A stretch of DNA of 64,000 nucleotides from Streptomyces flaveolus (GCF_014648815.1 NZ_BMRV01000001.1:434001-498000), one strand, 5' to 3'. Counted from the stretch's first letter, positions 43,323 through 51,551 are shown. The notes: a model not told the origin generated them from the sequence alone. Translations and numbers: made by a program.

Positions 43323-44351
43323 ATGAAGGTCGGAGTACTGACCGGAGGCGGCGACTGCCCCGGGCTCAACGCCGTCATCCGGGCCGTCGTCCGCAAGGGC
43401 GTGCAGGAGTACGGCTACGAGTTCACCGGCTTCCGGGACGGCTGGCGCGGACCCCTCCAGGGCGACACCGTCCGCCTCGACATCCCGGCCGTCCGCGGCA
43501 TCCTGCCCCGCGGCGGCACCGTCCTCGGCTCCTCGCGCACCAACCCGTTCCAGCACGAGCACGGCATCCGGCGCATCAAGGAGAACCTCGCGAAGCTCGG
43601 CGTCGAGGCGCTCATCACCATCGGCGGCGAGGACACCCTGGGCGTCGCCGCCCGCCTCTCGGACGAGTACGGCGTGCCCTGCGTCGGCGTCCCCAAGACG
43701 ATCGACAACGACCTGTCGGCCACCGACTACACCTTCGGCTTCGACACGGCCGTCGGCATCGCCACCGAGGCCATCGACCGGCTGCACACCACCGCCGAGT
43801 CCCACATGCGCGTCCTGGTCGTGGAGGTCATGGGCCGGCACGCCGGCTGGATCGCCCTCCACTCGGGCCTGGCCGGCGGCGCCAACGTCATCCTCATCCC
43901 CGAGCAGGCCTTCGACACCGAGCAGGTGTGCGCCTGGGTCACCTCCCGGTTCCGGGCGTCGTACGCCCCGATCGTGGTCGTCGCCGAGGGCGCGATGCCG
44001 AGGGACGGCGACATGGTGCTCAAGGACCGGTCGCTGGACTCCTACGGGCACGTCCGGCTGTCCGGGGTGGGCGAGTGGCTGGCCAAGGAGATCGAGAAAC
44101 GCACCGGCAACGAGGCCCGGACGACCGTCCTCGGGCACATCCAGCGCGGCGGCACGCCCAGCGCCTTCGACCGCTGGCTGGCGACCCGCTTCGGACTGCA
44201 CGCCGTCGACTGCGTCCACGACGGCGACTTCGGCACCATGGTGGCCCTGCGCGGCACCGACATCGTCCGCGTCCCGATCGCCGAGGCCACGGCCCGGCTC
44301 AAGACGGTCGACCCGAAGCTCTACGAGGAGGTCGGGGTCTTCTTCGGCTGA
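43323..44351 (+). CDS. pfkA: 6-phosphofructokinase, group III
   Basis: A 342-aa phosphofructokinase. TGGGDCPGLNAVIR starts the nucleotide site; GGEDT (residues 101-105) and PKTIDNDL (124-131) surround the phosphoryl-donor and catalytic Asp site; MGRHAGWIAL and GHIQRGGTPSAFDR follow. Residues Asp104 and Lys125 are those typical of pyrophosphate-dependent enzymes, yet the closely related S. coelicolor enzyme has been reported to use ATP. AAAGGGG lies upstream of the ATG. Probably monocistronic. Confidence 0.95.
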   Translation: MKVGVLTGGGDCPGLNAVIRAVVRKGVQEYGYEFTGFRDGWRGPLQGDTVRLDIPAVRGILPRGGTVLGSSRTNPFQHEHGIRRIKENLAKLGVEALITIGGEDTLGVAARLSDEYGVPCVGVPKTIDNDLSATDYTFGFDTAVGIATEAIDRLHTTAESHMRVLVVEVMGRHAGWIALHSGLAGGANVILIPEQAFDTEQVCAWVTSRFRASYAPIVVVAEGAMPRDGDMVLKDRSLDSYGHVRLSGVGEWLAKEIEKRTGNEARTTVLGHIQRGGTPSAFDRWLATRFGLHAVDCVHDGDFGTMVALRGTDIVRVPIAEATARLKTVDPKLYEEVGVFFG

Positions 44352-44412
44352 CCGGCGGCCGCGGGCCCGGCGCCGTATATTCGGCCCGGAGTCCAGCGGA
44401 ACGGGAGCGGTC

Positions 44413-45408
44413 ATGGAGATCCTGGCGTTCGGCGTCCAGGCCGACGAGAAGCCCCTGATCGAGGAGGCCTTCCTCGGCCACCACGACATCCACTGCCTGG
44501 ACGTCTTCCTCACCGAGGACACCGCCCCCATCGCGGCCGGCCACGAGATCGTCTCCACGTCCGTCAACGCCGACCTCGGCGGGCCCGTCCTGGAGATCCT
44601 CGCGGCCGGCGGCACCCGGATGGTCGCCCAGCGCTCCACCGGCTTCAACAACGTCGACCTCGACACGGCCGAGCGGCTCGGCATGACCGTCGCCCGGGTC
44701 TCGTCCTACTCGCCGCACTCGGTCGCCGAGTTCGCCTGGACCCTCGCCATGGCCGTCAACCGCCGCATCGTGCGGGCCGCCACCCGCACCCGCGACTTCG
44801 ACTTCCGCCTGCACGGACTGATGGGCCGCGACCTGCACGGCCGCACCGCCGGCGTGCTCGGCACCGGCAAGATCGGCGAGGCCTTCACCCGCATCGCCCA
44901 CGGCTTCGGCATGCGGCTGCTCGGCTGGGACGTCGCCGAGAACCCCGCCTGCCTGGAGCTGGGCATGCGCTACGTCCCCAAGGACGAGCTGCTCGCCGAG
45001 TCCGACCTGGTCAGCCTGCACGTCCCGCTGATGGCCGAGACCCAGCACCTGATCGACGCGAACGCCCTGAAGGCGATGAAGGACGACGCGATCCTGGTCA
45101 ACTCCAGCCGGGGCGGCCTCATCGACACCGCGGCCCTGGTCGGCGAGCTGCGCGCGGGCCGCTTCACCGGCGTCGGCCTGGACGTGTACGAGGCGGAGGC
45201 GGGCCTGTTCTTCCTCGACAAGTCCCTGGAGGCCATCGCCGACGACACCCTGGCCCGCCTCGTCACCTTCCCGAACGTCCTGGTCACCTCCCACCAGGCG
45301 TACTACACCGAGGACGCCGTCCGGCAGATCGTCGACGCCACGGTGGGCAACGTCCTCGACTACCGGGCCGGCCGACGCTCGGAGAACGTGCTCGTGCCGC
45401 GCAGCTGA
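44413..45408 (+). CDS. D-isomer 2-hydroxyacid dehydrogenase (D-lactate dehydrogenase-like)
   Basis: A 331-aa NAD-dependent enzyme. STGFNNVDLD, VARVSSYSPHSVAEF, the Rossmann loop GVLGTGKIGEAF, LHVPLMAETQHLI, NSSRGGLIDT and TSHQAYYTEDA with the catalytic His-Glu-Arg set are all in order. It reduces pyruvate or phenylpyruvate to the D-hydroxy acid. GGGAG lies 6 bases before the ATG. The last 49 bases overlap the convergent anthranilate synthase gene. Confidence 0.92.
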   Translation: MEILAFGVQADEKPLIEEAFLGHHDIHCLDVFLTEDTAPIAAGHEIVSTSVNADLGGPVLEILAAGGTRMVAQRSTGFNNVDLDTAERLGMTVARVSSYSPHSVAEFAWTLAMAVNRRIVRAATRTRDFDFRLHGLMGRDLHGRTAGVLGTGKIGEAFTRIAHGFGMRLLGWDVAENPACLELGMRYVPKDELLAESDLVSLHVPLMAETQHLIDANALKAMKDDAILVNSSRGGLIDTAALVGELRAGRFTGVGLDVYEAEAGLFFLDKSLEAIADDTLARLVTFPNVLVTSHQAYYTEDAVRQIVDATVGNVLDYRAGRRSENVLVPRS

Positions 45409-47249
45409 CCGGCCAGCTCCCGCACGATCGCCGCGCCGTCCAGCGTCAGCACCGACTCCGGATGGAACTGCACGCCGGCGAAGCCCGGACCCCGCAGCGC
45501 GTGCACCTCGTGCGCGGCACTCCGGCTCACCTCCACCCCGTGCGCGGCCAGCCCGGCGGCCGCCGCGTCGTCGCAGCGGGCCGTGAAGCTGTTGTAGAAG
45601 CCGACGGTCTCCCGCCGCCCGAACAGGTCGATCTCCGTCTGCGCCCCCTGGTACGGCACCTCCTTGCGGACGATGGCCAGGCCCAGCTCGGCCGCGATCA
45701 GCTCGTGTCCCAGGCAGACCCCGAGGACGCCGTGCCGGTTGTCCCGGAGCACGTCGGCGGTGAGCGCGCGCAGGAAGCGCATCTTGGGATCGGCGGGGTC
45801 GGACGGGTCACCGGGGCCGGGCCCCAGCACCACCGGGCCGTCGTGCCCGAGCACCGCCTCGCGCAGCCCCGGCTCGTCGTACCGGCGGACGGTGACGCCG
45901 AGCCCGGCCGAGCGCAGCACGTGCGCGAGCATCGCGGTGAAGGTGTCCTCCGCGTCGACGACGAGGGCCTGCCCCGTGAGCGCGTCCGACGGCTCCTGCA
46001 TCCGCAGCCAGAACGGCGCCAGCGAGGCCCGGCGCCCGTCCAGCGCCGCCCGCACCCGGGGGTCGTCGGCCAGCTTCGGCCGCCCGGCCTCCGCACGCGG
46101 CCGGGCGGGACGCACCCCGAGCGCCGCCAGCACCCCGGCCGCCTTGGCATGCGTCTCCGCCACCTCGCCCGCCGGGTCCGAGCCCCGCACCAGCGTGGCG
46201 CCGACCGGCACCCGCAGCCGCCCGTCGGCGTCGATGTCGGCGGTACGGATGAGGATGGGGGAGTCGAGGGTCTGGGCATCGCCGGAATCCCGGCCGAGCA
46301 GCGCCAGCGCACCCGCGTAGTAGCCGCGCCCCCCGACCTCGTGCCGCTCGATGACCCGGCAGGCGTTCTGCACCGGCGAGCCGGTGACCGTCGCCGCGAA
46401 CATCGTCTCCCGCAGCACCTCCCGTACGTCCAGCGAGGAACGGCCGCGCAGCTCGTACTCGGTGTGCGCGAGGTGCGCCATCTCCTTCAGCCGGGGTCCG
46501 ACGACGACACCGCCCATGTCACCGACGGTGCACATCATCTTGAGCTCCTCGTCGACCACCATCGACAGCTCCTCGATCTCCTTGCCGTCGGCGAGGAAGT
46601 CCAGCAGGTGCTCGGGGGTCGGCCCCTCGGCGGGATAGCGGTACGTCCCGCTGATCGGGTTCATGACCACGGTGCCGCCGGACATCCGCACGTGCACCTC
46701 GGGGCTGGCGCCCACCAGCGTCCGCTCCCCGGTGTGCACCACGAAGGTCCAGTACGCGCCCCGCTCGCCCTCCAGCAGCCGCCGGAACAAGGCCAGCGCG
46801 TCGGCCCGTCCGAACCCGGGAATGTGCCCCTCGTACGTCCGCCGGATCACGAAGTTGGCGCCCTCGCCCCGCCCGATCTCCTCGTCCAGCACTCGTCCGA
46901 CGATCCGCGCGTACTCCTCGTCGTCCACGTCGAAGCCGCCGTCCTCGACGCGGACGTCGTGCGCGGGCAGCTGCTCCAGGGCCCGGGCGAGCGGGATGTC
47001 GTACCGCTCCTCGGGGGTCAGCACCAGCAGGGGGGTGCCGTCGTCGCGCACGTCGAAGCCGCGCTCGCGGATCTGCCGGAAGGGCACCAGCGCCAGCCCC
47101 TCGTCGGGCAGAGCGGCGAGCCGGTCGTGTTCCGCCACCGGGCCGAGCAGCAGCTCCACGGTGTCGGGCGCGTGGCCGGGGGTACGGCGGCGGAGCAGGG
47201 CGAACGGGCGGTCGCCGGCGGTCAGGGCGCGCAGGTCGAACTGTGGCAT
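45360..47249 (-). CDS. trpEG: fused anthranilate synthase (TrpE-TrpG, single chain)
   Basis: A 629-aa fusion. Residues about 1-400 are the chorismate-binding component I (NPISGTYRYPAEGPTPE, SMVVDEELKMM, GSPVQNACRVIERHE) and about 430-629 the glutamine amidotransferase (GVCLGHEL with Cys512, VQFHPES with the His). Such fusions occur in rhizobia and streptomycetes and resemble phenazine-type PhzE, so a role outside tryptophan is possible. However the Trp-rich leader and attenuator directly upstream show control by tryptophanyl-tRNA. The ATG at 47249 follows the attenuator. DAHP synthase is divergent. Confidence 0.93.
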   Translation of the reverse strand: MPQFDLRALTAGDRPFALLRRRTPGHAPDTVELLLGPVAEHDRLAALPDEGLALVPFRQIRERGFDVRDDGTPLLVLTPEERYDIPLARALEQLPAHDVRVEDGGFDVDDEEYARIVGRVLDEEIGRGEGANFVIRRTYEGHIPGFGRADALALFRRLLEGERGAYWTFVVHTGERTLVGASPEVHVRMSGGTVVMNPISGTYRYPAEGPTPEHLLDFLADGKEIEELSMVVDEELKMMCTVGDMGGVVVGPRLKEMAHLAHTEYELRGRSSLDVREVLRETMFAATVTGSPVQNACRVIERHEVGGRGYYAGALALLGRDSGDAQTLDSPILIRTADIDADGRLRVPVGATLVRGSDPAGEVAETHAKAAGVLAALGVRPARPRAEAGRPKLADDPRVRAALDGRRASLAPFWLRMQEPSDALTGQALVVDAEDTFTAMLAHVLRSAGLGVTVRRYDEPGLREAVLGHDGPVVLGPGPGDPSDPADPKMRFLRALTADVLRDNRHGVLGVCLGHELIAAELGLAIVRKEVPYQGAQTEIDLFGRRETVGFYNSFTARCDDAAAAGLAAHGVEVSRSAAHEVHALRGPGFAGVQFHPESVLTLDGAAIVRELAGQLRGTSTFSERRPAR

Positions 47250-47298
47250 GGGTCCGTGTCCTTCTCGTTCTCTCGGCGAGAGGAACGGCCCTGGTCGC

Positions 47299-47333
47299 GA
47301 AAACACCGAAGGCCGCCTCTCGGGCGGCCTTCG
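47299..47333 (-). terminator. trp attenuator terminator
   Basis: On the minus strand, CGAAGGCCGCC-CGAGA-GGCGGCCTTCG is an 11-bp perfect stem followed by GTGTTTTC. It sits between the Trp leader peptide and the anthranilate synthase gene, the position of an attenuator. Confidence 0.9.
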
Positions 47334-47354
47334 CGAAGTCTTGCGTACGCGCAG

Positions 47355-47411
47355 TCAGTGGGCCGCCGGAGGAGCGGTCCACCACCAGTTCTGGGTCGAG
47401 TGCGCGAACAT
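47355..47411 (-). CDS. trpL: Trp-rich leader peptide (18 aa)
   Basis: ATG-led frame of 18 codons plus stop encoding MFAHSTQNWWWTAPPAAH, with three consecutive TGG codons at residues 9-11. Stalling at these codons when charged tRNA-Trp is low would prevent the downstream terminator (47299-47333) from forming. The ATG lies 7 bases after TACGCT, with no ribosome site, so the leader mRNA is probably leaderless. Comparable trpE leader/attenuators have been described in streptomycetes. Confidence 0.93.
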   Translation of the reverse strand: MFAHSTQNWWWTAPPAAH

Positions 47412-47418
47412 AGGGCGC

Positions 47419-47424
47419 AGCGTA
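47419..47424 (-). promoter_or_regulatory. -10 box of the anthranilate synthase leader transcript
   Basis: TACGCT on the minus strand ends 7 bases before the leader-peptide ATG. No clear -35 is visible in the 105-base gap shared with the divergent DAHP synthase gene. Confidence 0.6.
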
Positions 47425-47502
47425 CCCCACCGCGGTCCGTCCGCAGGGTGTTCCGCGTGTCTCACTCCCTGGGCACGGGGCGGGAGCGGCCATCCGACCC
47501 CG

Positions 47503-47508
47503 TAGTGT
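47503..47508 (+). promoter_or_regulatory. -10 box of the DAHP synthase gene
   Basis: TAGTGT ends 7 bases before the GTG at 47516; no ribosome site, so leaderless. It lies about 80 bases from, and divergent to, the trp leader -10 box. Confidence 0.55.
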
Positions 47509-47515
47509 TGAGGCC

Positions 47516-48868
47516 GTGACCGTGAACGCTAAGACCAGCGCGAGCGCTGGCAACACCTGGCGAGACCTGCCCGCGGCGCAGCAGCCCGAGTACCCCGACA
47601 CCGAGGCTCTGCGCGCAGTGATCGCGGACCTCGAGTCGTATCCGCCGCTCGTCTTCGCGGGCGAGTGCGACCAGCTGCGCGCCCGGATGGCGGCCGTCGC
47701 CAAGGGAGAGGCGTTCCTCCTCCAGGGCGGCGACTGCGCCGAGGCCTTCGACGCGGTGTCCGCGGACCACATCCGCAACAAGCTCAAGACCCTGCTCCAG
47801 ATGGGCGCCGTGCTCACGTACGCCGCCTCCGTGCCCGTGGTGAAGGTCGGCCGGATCGCCGGCCAGTACTCCAAGCCGCGCTCCAAGCCGACCGAGACCC
47901 GCGACGGCGTCACCCTGCCGACCTACCGCGGCGACTCCGTCAACGGCTTCGATTTCACCGAAGAGGCCCGGATCCCGGACCCCGAGCGGCTCAAGCGCAT
48001 GTACCACGCTTCGGCGTCCACGCTGAACCTGGTGCGCGCCTTCACCACCGGCGGCTACGCCGACCTGCGCCAGGTGCACGCCTGGAACCAGGACTTCGTG
48101 AAGTCGTCCCCGTCCGGCCAGCGCTACGAGCAGCTCGCCCGGGAGATCGACAGCGCGCTGAACTTCATGCGGGCCTGCGGCACGGACCCGGAGGAGTTCA
48201 AGACCGTCGAGTTCTACTCGTCGCACGAGGCGCTGCTGCTCGACTACGAGTCGGCGCTCACCCGCGTCGACTCCCGCACCGGGCAGCTGTACGACGTCTC
48301 CGGGCACATGGTGTGGATCGGTGAGCGCACCCGGCAGCTGGACCACGCGCACATCGAGTTCGCCTCGCGCATCCGCAACCCGATCGGCATCAAGCTCGGC
48401 CCGAGCACCACGGCCGAGGAGGCGCTGCAGTACATCGAGCGCCTGGACCCGGAGCGCGAGCCCGGCCGGCTGACGTTCATCGTCCGGATGGGCGCGGACA
48501 AGATCCGCGACAAGCTCCCGGAGCTGGTGGAGAAGGTCACCGCCTCCGGTGCCACCGTCGCCTGGATCACCGACCCGATGCACGGCAACACCTACGAGGC
48601 GGCCTCCGGCCACAAGACCCGCCGCTTCGACGACGTGCTCGACGAGGTCAAGGGCTTCTTCGAGGTGCACAAGTCGCTCGGCACCCACCCGGGCGGCATC
48701 CACGTCGAGCTCACCGGTGACGACGTCACCGAGTGCGTGGGCGGCGGCGACGAGATCTTCGTCGACGACCTGCACCAGCGCTACGAGACGGCCTGCGACC
48801 CGCGCCTGAACCGCAGCCAGTCGCTCGACCTGGCGTTCCTGGTGGCGGAGATGTACCGGGACCAGTGA
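47516..48868 (+). CDS. aroH: class II DAHP synthase
   Basis: A 450-aa type II 3-deoxy-D-arabino-heptulosonate 7-phosphate synthase, the first shikimate step, like M. tuberculosis AroG (Rv2178c). LLQGGDCAEAF binds metal through Cys; VKVGRIAGQYSKPRS, TYRGDSVNGFDF, FYSSHEALLLDYE, GIKLGPS, TDPMHGNT and the final ECVGGG are family-conserved. The GTG is leaderless with respect to the TAGTGT box. Divergent from anthranilate synthase, so the pathway entry and a branch-point enzyme share one control region. Confidence 0.96.
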   Translation: MTVNAKTSASAGNTWRDLPAAQQPEYPDTEALRAVIADLESYPPLVFAGECDQLRARMAAVAKGEAFLLQGGDCAEAFDAVSADHIRNKLKTLLQMGAVLTYAASVPVVKVGRIAGQYSKPRSKPTETRDGVTLPTYRGDSVNGFDFTEEARIPDPERLKRMYHASASTLNLVRAFTTGGYADLRQVHAWNQDFVKSSPSGQRYEQLAREIDSALNFMRACGTDPEEFKTVEFYSSHEALLLDYESALTRVDSRTGQLYDVSGHMVWIGERTRQLDHAHIEFASRIRNPIGIKLGPSTTAEEALQYIERLDPEREPGRLTFIVRMGADKIRDKLPELVEKVTASGATVAWITDPMHGNTYEAASGHKTRRFDDVLDEVKGFFEVHKSLGTHPGGIHVELTGDDVTECVGGGDEIFVDDLHQRYETACDPRLNRSQSLDLAFLVAEMYRDQ

Positions 48869-48904
48869 CGGTCCGCCCCTGACCGGGCGGCGGGACCACG
48901 GAAT

Positions 48905-48934
48905 GGGGCGCGGGTCACACACGATCCGCGCCCC
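48905..48934 (+). terminator. terminator of the DAHP synthase gene
   Basis: GGGGCGCGGGTC-ACACAC-GATCCGCGCCCC: a 12-bp stem with one G-U pair, 37 bases after the stop. Confidence 0.8.
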
Positions 48935-48968
48935 CTCCACTTTTGCCGTCCCCGAGTGATGGGTAAGG

Positions 48969-48987
48969 TTAGGTTTGCCTCACCGAT
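48969..48987 (+). promoter_or_regulatory. iron box (DmdR/IdeR-type operator)
   Basis: TTAGGTTTGCCTCACCGAT matches about 15 of 19 bases of the actinobacterial iron-box consensus TTAGGTTAGGCTCACCTAA. It lies 65-83 bases upstream of the bfd start, a suitable place for iron-dependent repression. Confidence 0.85.
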
Positions 48988-49051
48988 CAGCGGGCCCTCC
49001 GGTCGTCTTCGGTACGGCACGACCTTGTACTCCGCTCGGGAGGTGAACCGC

Positions 49052-49276
49052 GTGTTCGTCTGCAGCTGCTTCGGTGTCACCGAGGCACAGGTGAAGAGCC
49101 ACGCGGAAGCCGGCGCCTGCACGCCCCGGCAGATCGCCTCCGCCTGCAAGGCCGGCACCGACTGCGGCGGCTGCGTACGGCGCATCCAGGCACTGCTCGG
49201 CCGCGGCGCCTGCCCCCGCCGACAGCTCGCCGACCAGGGTGAACCGGTCCTCTCCGAGCTGCCCGAGGCCGCCTAG
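49052..49276 (+). CDS. bfd: bacterioferritin-associated ferredoxin
   Basis: A 74-aa [2Fe-2S] protein. Cys4 and Cys6 (CSC) and Cys38 and Cys41 (CGGC) match exactly the ligand positions of E. coli Bfd, which reduces bacterioferritin heme to release iron. The GTG at 49052 has GGAGG about 8 bases upstream; a GTG three codons earlier abuts the ribosome site. A longer frame upstream includes the iron box and is not translated. Its stop overlaps the convergent bfr stop (shared CTAG). Confidence 0.94.
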   Translation: MFVCSCFGVTEAQVKSHAEAGACTPRQIASACKAGTDCGGCVRRIQALLGRGACPRRQLADQGEPVLSELPEAA

Positions 49277-49776
49277 ACCAGCTTCGGTCCCGAGGGGTCC
49301 GGCTGGGACTGCTCGATGACCGTCGACAGGTAGAGCGACTCGCCCAGCTTGTCGATCAGCTCCAGCTGGGTGTCCAGGTAGTCGATGTGGTGCTCCTCGT
49401 CGGCGAGGATCGCCTCGAAGATGTTGGCCGACGTGATGTCGTTCTTGGTCCGCATCACCTCGACGCCCCGGCGCAGCCGGTCGATGGCCTCGACCTCGAT
49501 CTCCCGGTCGGCCTGGAACATCTCCGTCACGCTCTGGCCCACCCGCACGTGGAAGAGGCGCTGGTAGTTCGGCAGGCCGTCGAGGAGCAGGATGCGGTCG
49601 GTGAGCAGCTCGGCGTGGCGCATCTCGTCGAAGGACTCGGCGCGCGTGTACGTCGCGAGCTTGGTCCAGCCTTTGTGGTCCTGCAGCTTCGAGTGCAGGA
49701 AGTACTGGTTGATCGCGGTGAGCTCGGCGGTCAGCTGCTCGTTGAGGAACTCGATGACCTCGGGGTCGCCCTGCAT
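49273..49776 (-). CDS. bfr: bacterioferritin
   Basis: A 167-aa four-helix ferritin. Ferroxidase residues Glu18, Glu51 and His54 are in place, Met52 is the heme ligand, and ADEEHHIDYL supplies the second-site Glu and His. It forms a 24-mer iron store with heme at the subunit interface. AAGGAG lies 9 bases before the ATG. The gene is tail to tail with bfd. Confidence 0.97.
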   Translation of the reverse strand: MQGDPEVIEFLNEQLTAELTAINQYFLHSKLQDHKGWTKLATYTRAESFDEMRHAELLTDRILLLDGLPNYQRLFHVRVGQSVTEMFQADREIEVEAIDRLRRGVEVMRTKNDITSANIFEAILADEEHHIDYLDTQLELIDKLGESLYLSTVIEQSQPDPSGPKLV

Positions 49777-49849
49777 CGCGTAAGGCTCCTTCCACGCGGG
49801 AACTGGCGGGTTGCGCCGCATGATTGCACCGGCATCGAAGATCGTCCAG

Positions 49850-49887
49850 TAAGTCTTGACTTAGTAAGTACGTACGTGCTTAGTCAG
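49850..49887. promoter_or_regulatory. two adjacent palindromes around a -35-like box
   Basis: TAAGTC-TT-GACTTA (49850-49863) is a perfect inverted repeat containing TTGACT. Immediately after, AAGTACGTACGTGCTT (49866-49881) is a 16-base palindrome with one mismatched pair that extends imperfectly to 49860-49887. TTAGTC lies 18 bases after TTGACT, so the second palindrome would fill the promoter spacer, a classic repressor-site layout. It lies 74 bases upstream of bfr and 72 bases upstream of the sulfite oxidase-like gene. Confidence 0.7.
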
Positions 49888-49958
49888 GTTTGCCCCTTTT
49901 GGTCAGATGTAAAGGGGGCGTGTCAGGGGCATCGGTCCGGGTCTGTCAGGATGGAGGC

Positions 49959-50606
49959 ATGGGTCAGCCGGTGGAACACGGGTCGGGAGAGGGCGGTTCG
50001 GGAGAGGCGCCGCGGTTCGAGCTTCCGCCGGGACAGCGGCTCCAGCGCGGCTGGCCGGTCACGCACTACGGGCCGGTCCCCAAGTTCCGGCCCGAGCGGT
50101 GGGAGTTCCGGGTCTTCGGCTCCACCGCCGACGGCGACAAGCACTGCTGGACCCACGAGGAGTTCACCGCACTGCCGTACACCACGGTCGTGGCCGATCT
50201 GCACTGCGTGACGAAGTTCAGCATGCTCGGCTCCGAGTGGGGCGGCGTCCCGGCCCGCACGATCCTCGAGATCGCCCCGCCCGGGCCCGCCGTGACCCAT
50301 GTGATGGTCTGGGCGGAGTACGGGTTCAGCTCCAACCTCCGGCTGTCCGACTTCGCCGCCGAACGCACCCTCTTCGCCACCCACAAGGACGGTGAGCTGC
50401 TGACCGCCGAGCACGGCTTCCCGCTCCGCCTGGTCGTCCCCCACCTGTACGCCTGGAAGGGCCCGAAGTGGGTCCGCGGCATCGAGTACATGACCGCCGA
50501 CCGCCGCGGCTTCTGGGAGGAGCGCGGCTACCACAACATCGGCGACCCGTGGCGGGAGCAGCGCTACTCCTACCAGGAGGAGCCCGGGGACGGTCCCGAG
50601 CTCTGA
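49959..50606 (+). CDS. sulfite oxidase-like molybdopterin oxidoreductase
   Basis: A 215-aa protein of the small YuiH-like sulfite-oxidase-fold family. Cys83 in ADLHCVTKFS is the molybdenum ligand; WGGVPARTIL and LRLVVPHLYAWKGPKWVRGI are conserved around the cofactor. There is no signal peptide, dimerisation domain or heme domain, so it is a cytoplasmic single-domain form with unknown substrate. The ATG has GGAGG only one base away; an earlier CAGGAT may be its -10. Paired palindromes lie upstream. Confidence 0.88.
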   Translation: MGQPVEHGSGEGGSGEAPRFELPPGQRLQRGWPVTHYGPVPKFRPERWEFRVFGSTADGDKHCWTHEEFTALPYTTVVADLHCVTKFSMLGSEWGGVPARTILEIAPPGPAVTHVMVWAEYGFSSNLRLSDFAAERTLFATHKDGELLTAEHGFPLRLVVPHLYAWKGPKWVRGIEYMTADRRGFWEERGYHNIGDPWREQRYSYQEEPGDGPEL

Positions 50607-50625
50607 ACCGCGGCCGGTGCGGGCG

Positions 50626-51504
50626 TCAGCCGTCGCGCAGCTTCTTCAGCCGCTCCACGTCCGCGGCGTGCCCCTCCTTGCCGCCCGGCGTCTCGATCAC
50701 CAGCGGCACGCCCTCGGTGGCGGGGTGCGTCATCAGCGCCCGGAACGGGTCCTCGCCGATGTGACCGGCGCCGATGTTCTCGTGCCGGTCCTTGTGCGCG
50801 CCCGCCACGTCCTTGGAGTCGTTGGCGTGGATCAGCTTCAGCCGGCCCTCGCCGACCGTGTCCACCAGCAGGTCCAGGGTCTGGTGCATGCCCGCCGGGC
50901 CGGTCAGGTCGTGCCCGGCCGCGAAGATGTGGCAGGTGTCCAGGCAGACGCCCAGCTTCGGGTGGGCGTCCAGCGCCTCGAAGTACGGTCCGAAGTCCCA
51001 GGTCCGCGAGCACAGGGAGGCGCCCTGGCCGGCGGTCGACTCCAGCAGCAGGTACGGGTCGTCGTCGTGGGTCAGCTCGTCCAGCAGCGGCAGCATGAAC
51101 TCCCGCACCTGCTTCAGCGCCACCGAACGGTCCCGGCCGCCGGTCGCGCTGCCGGTGTGCACGACCACCCCGAGCGCCCCGATCTCGCGCCCGCGCCGCA
51201 GTGAGTGCCGCAGCGACTCGACCGACCGCTCCACCGTCGCCTCGGTGTGCGAACCGAAGTTGATCAGGTACGGCGCGTGCACGTACGCCGGGACCGACTC
51301 GGTGGCGCAGGCCTCCCGGAACGCCTCGTCCTGCTTCGGGTTGCCGGCCGGGGTGGCCCAGCCGCGCGGGTTGGCGACGAAGACCTGTACGGCCTCCGCC
51401 CGCAGGTCACGGGCGTAGGACAGGCCCACGGAGTGCAGGCCGCCGGCCACGGGCACGTGACCGCCGACGGGGTTGCGCGGGAGGGCGGACTGTTGACTGT
51501 TCAC
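50626..51504 (-). CDS. nfo: deoxyribonuclease IV (AP endonuclease)
   Basis: A 292-aa TIM-barrel endonuclease IV. GGHVPVAGGL, YVHAPYLINFGS, VVHTGSATG, LLLESTAGQG, VCLDTCHIFAAGHD, HANDSKDVAGAHKDRHENIG and VIETPGG hold the trinuclear zinc ligands. It nicks DNA at abasic sites. The start is GTG at 51504. It ends 20 bases from the convergent sulfite oxidase-like gene. Confidence 0.95.
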   Translation of the reverse strand: MNSQQSALPRNPVGGHVPVAGGLHSVGLSYARDLRAEAVQVFVANPRGWATPAGNPKQDEAFREACATESVPAYVHAPYLINFGSHTEATVERSVESLRHSLRRGREIGALGVVVHTGSATGGRDRSVALKQVREFMLPLLDELTHDDDPYLLLESTAGQGASLCSRTWDFGPYFEALDAHPKLGVCLDTCHIFAAGHDLTGPAGMHQTLDLLVDTVGEGRLKLIHANDSKDVAGAHKDRHENIGAGHIGEDPFRALMTHPATEGVPLVIETPGGKEGHAADVERLKKLRDG

Positions 51505-51551
51505 CCATTCAGGGTGTCATGACCGGTCCCGCGCCCGGACCGTGAGAGCCG

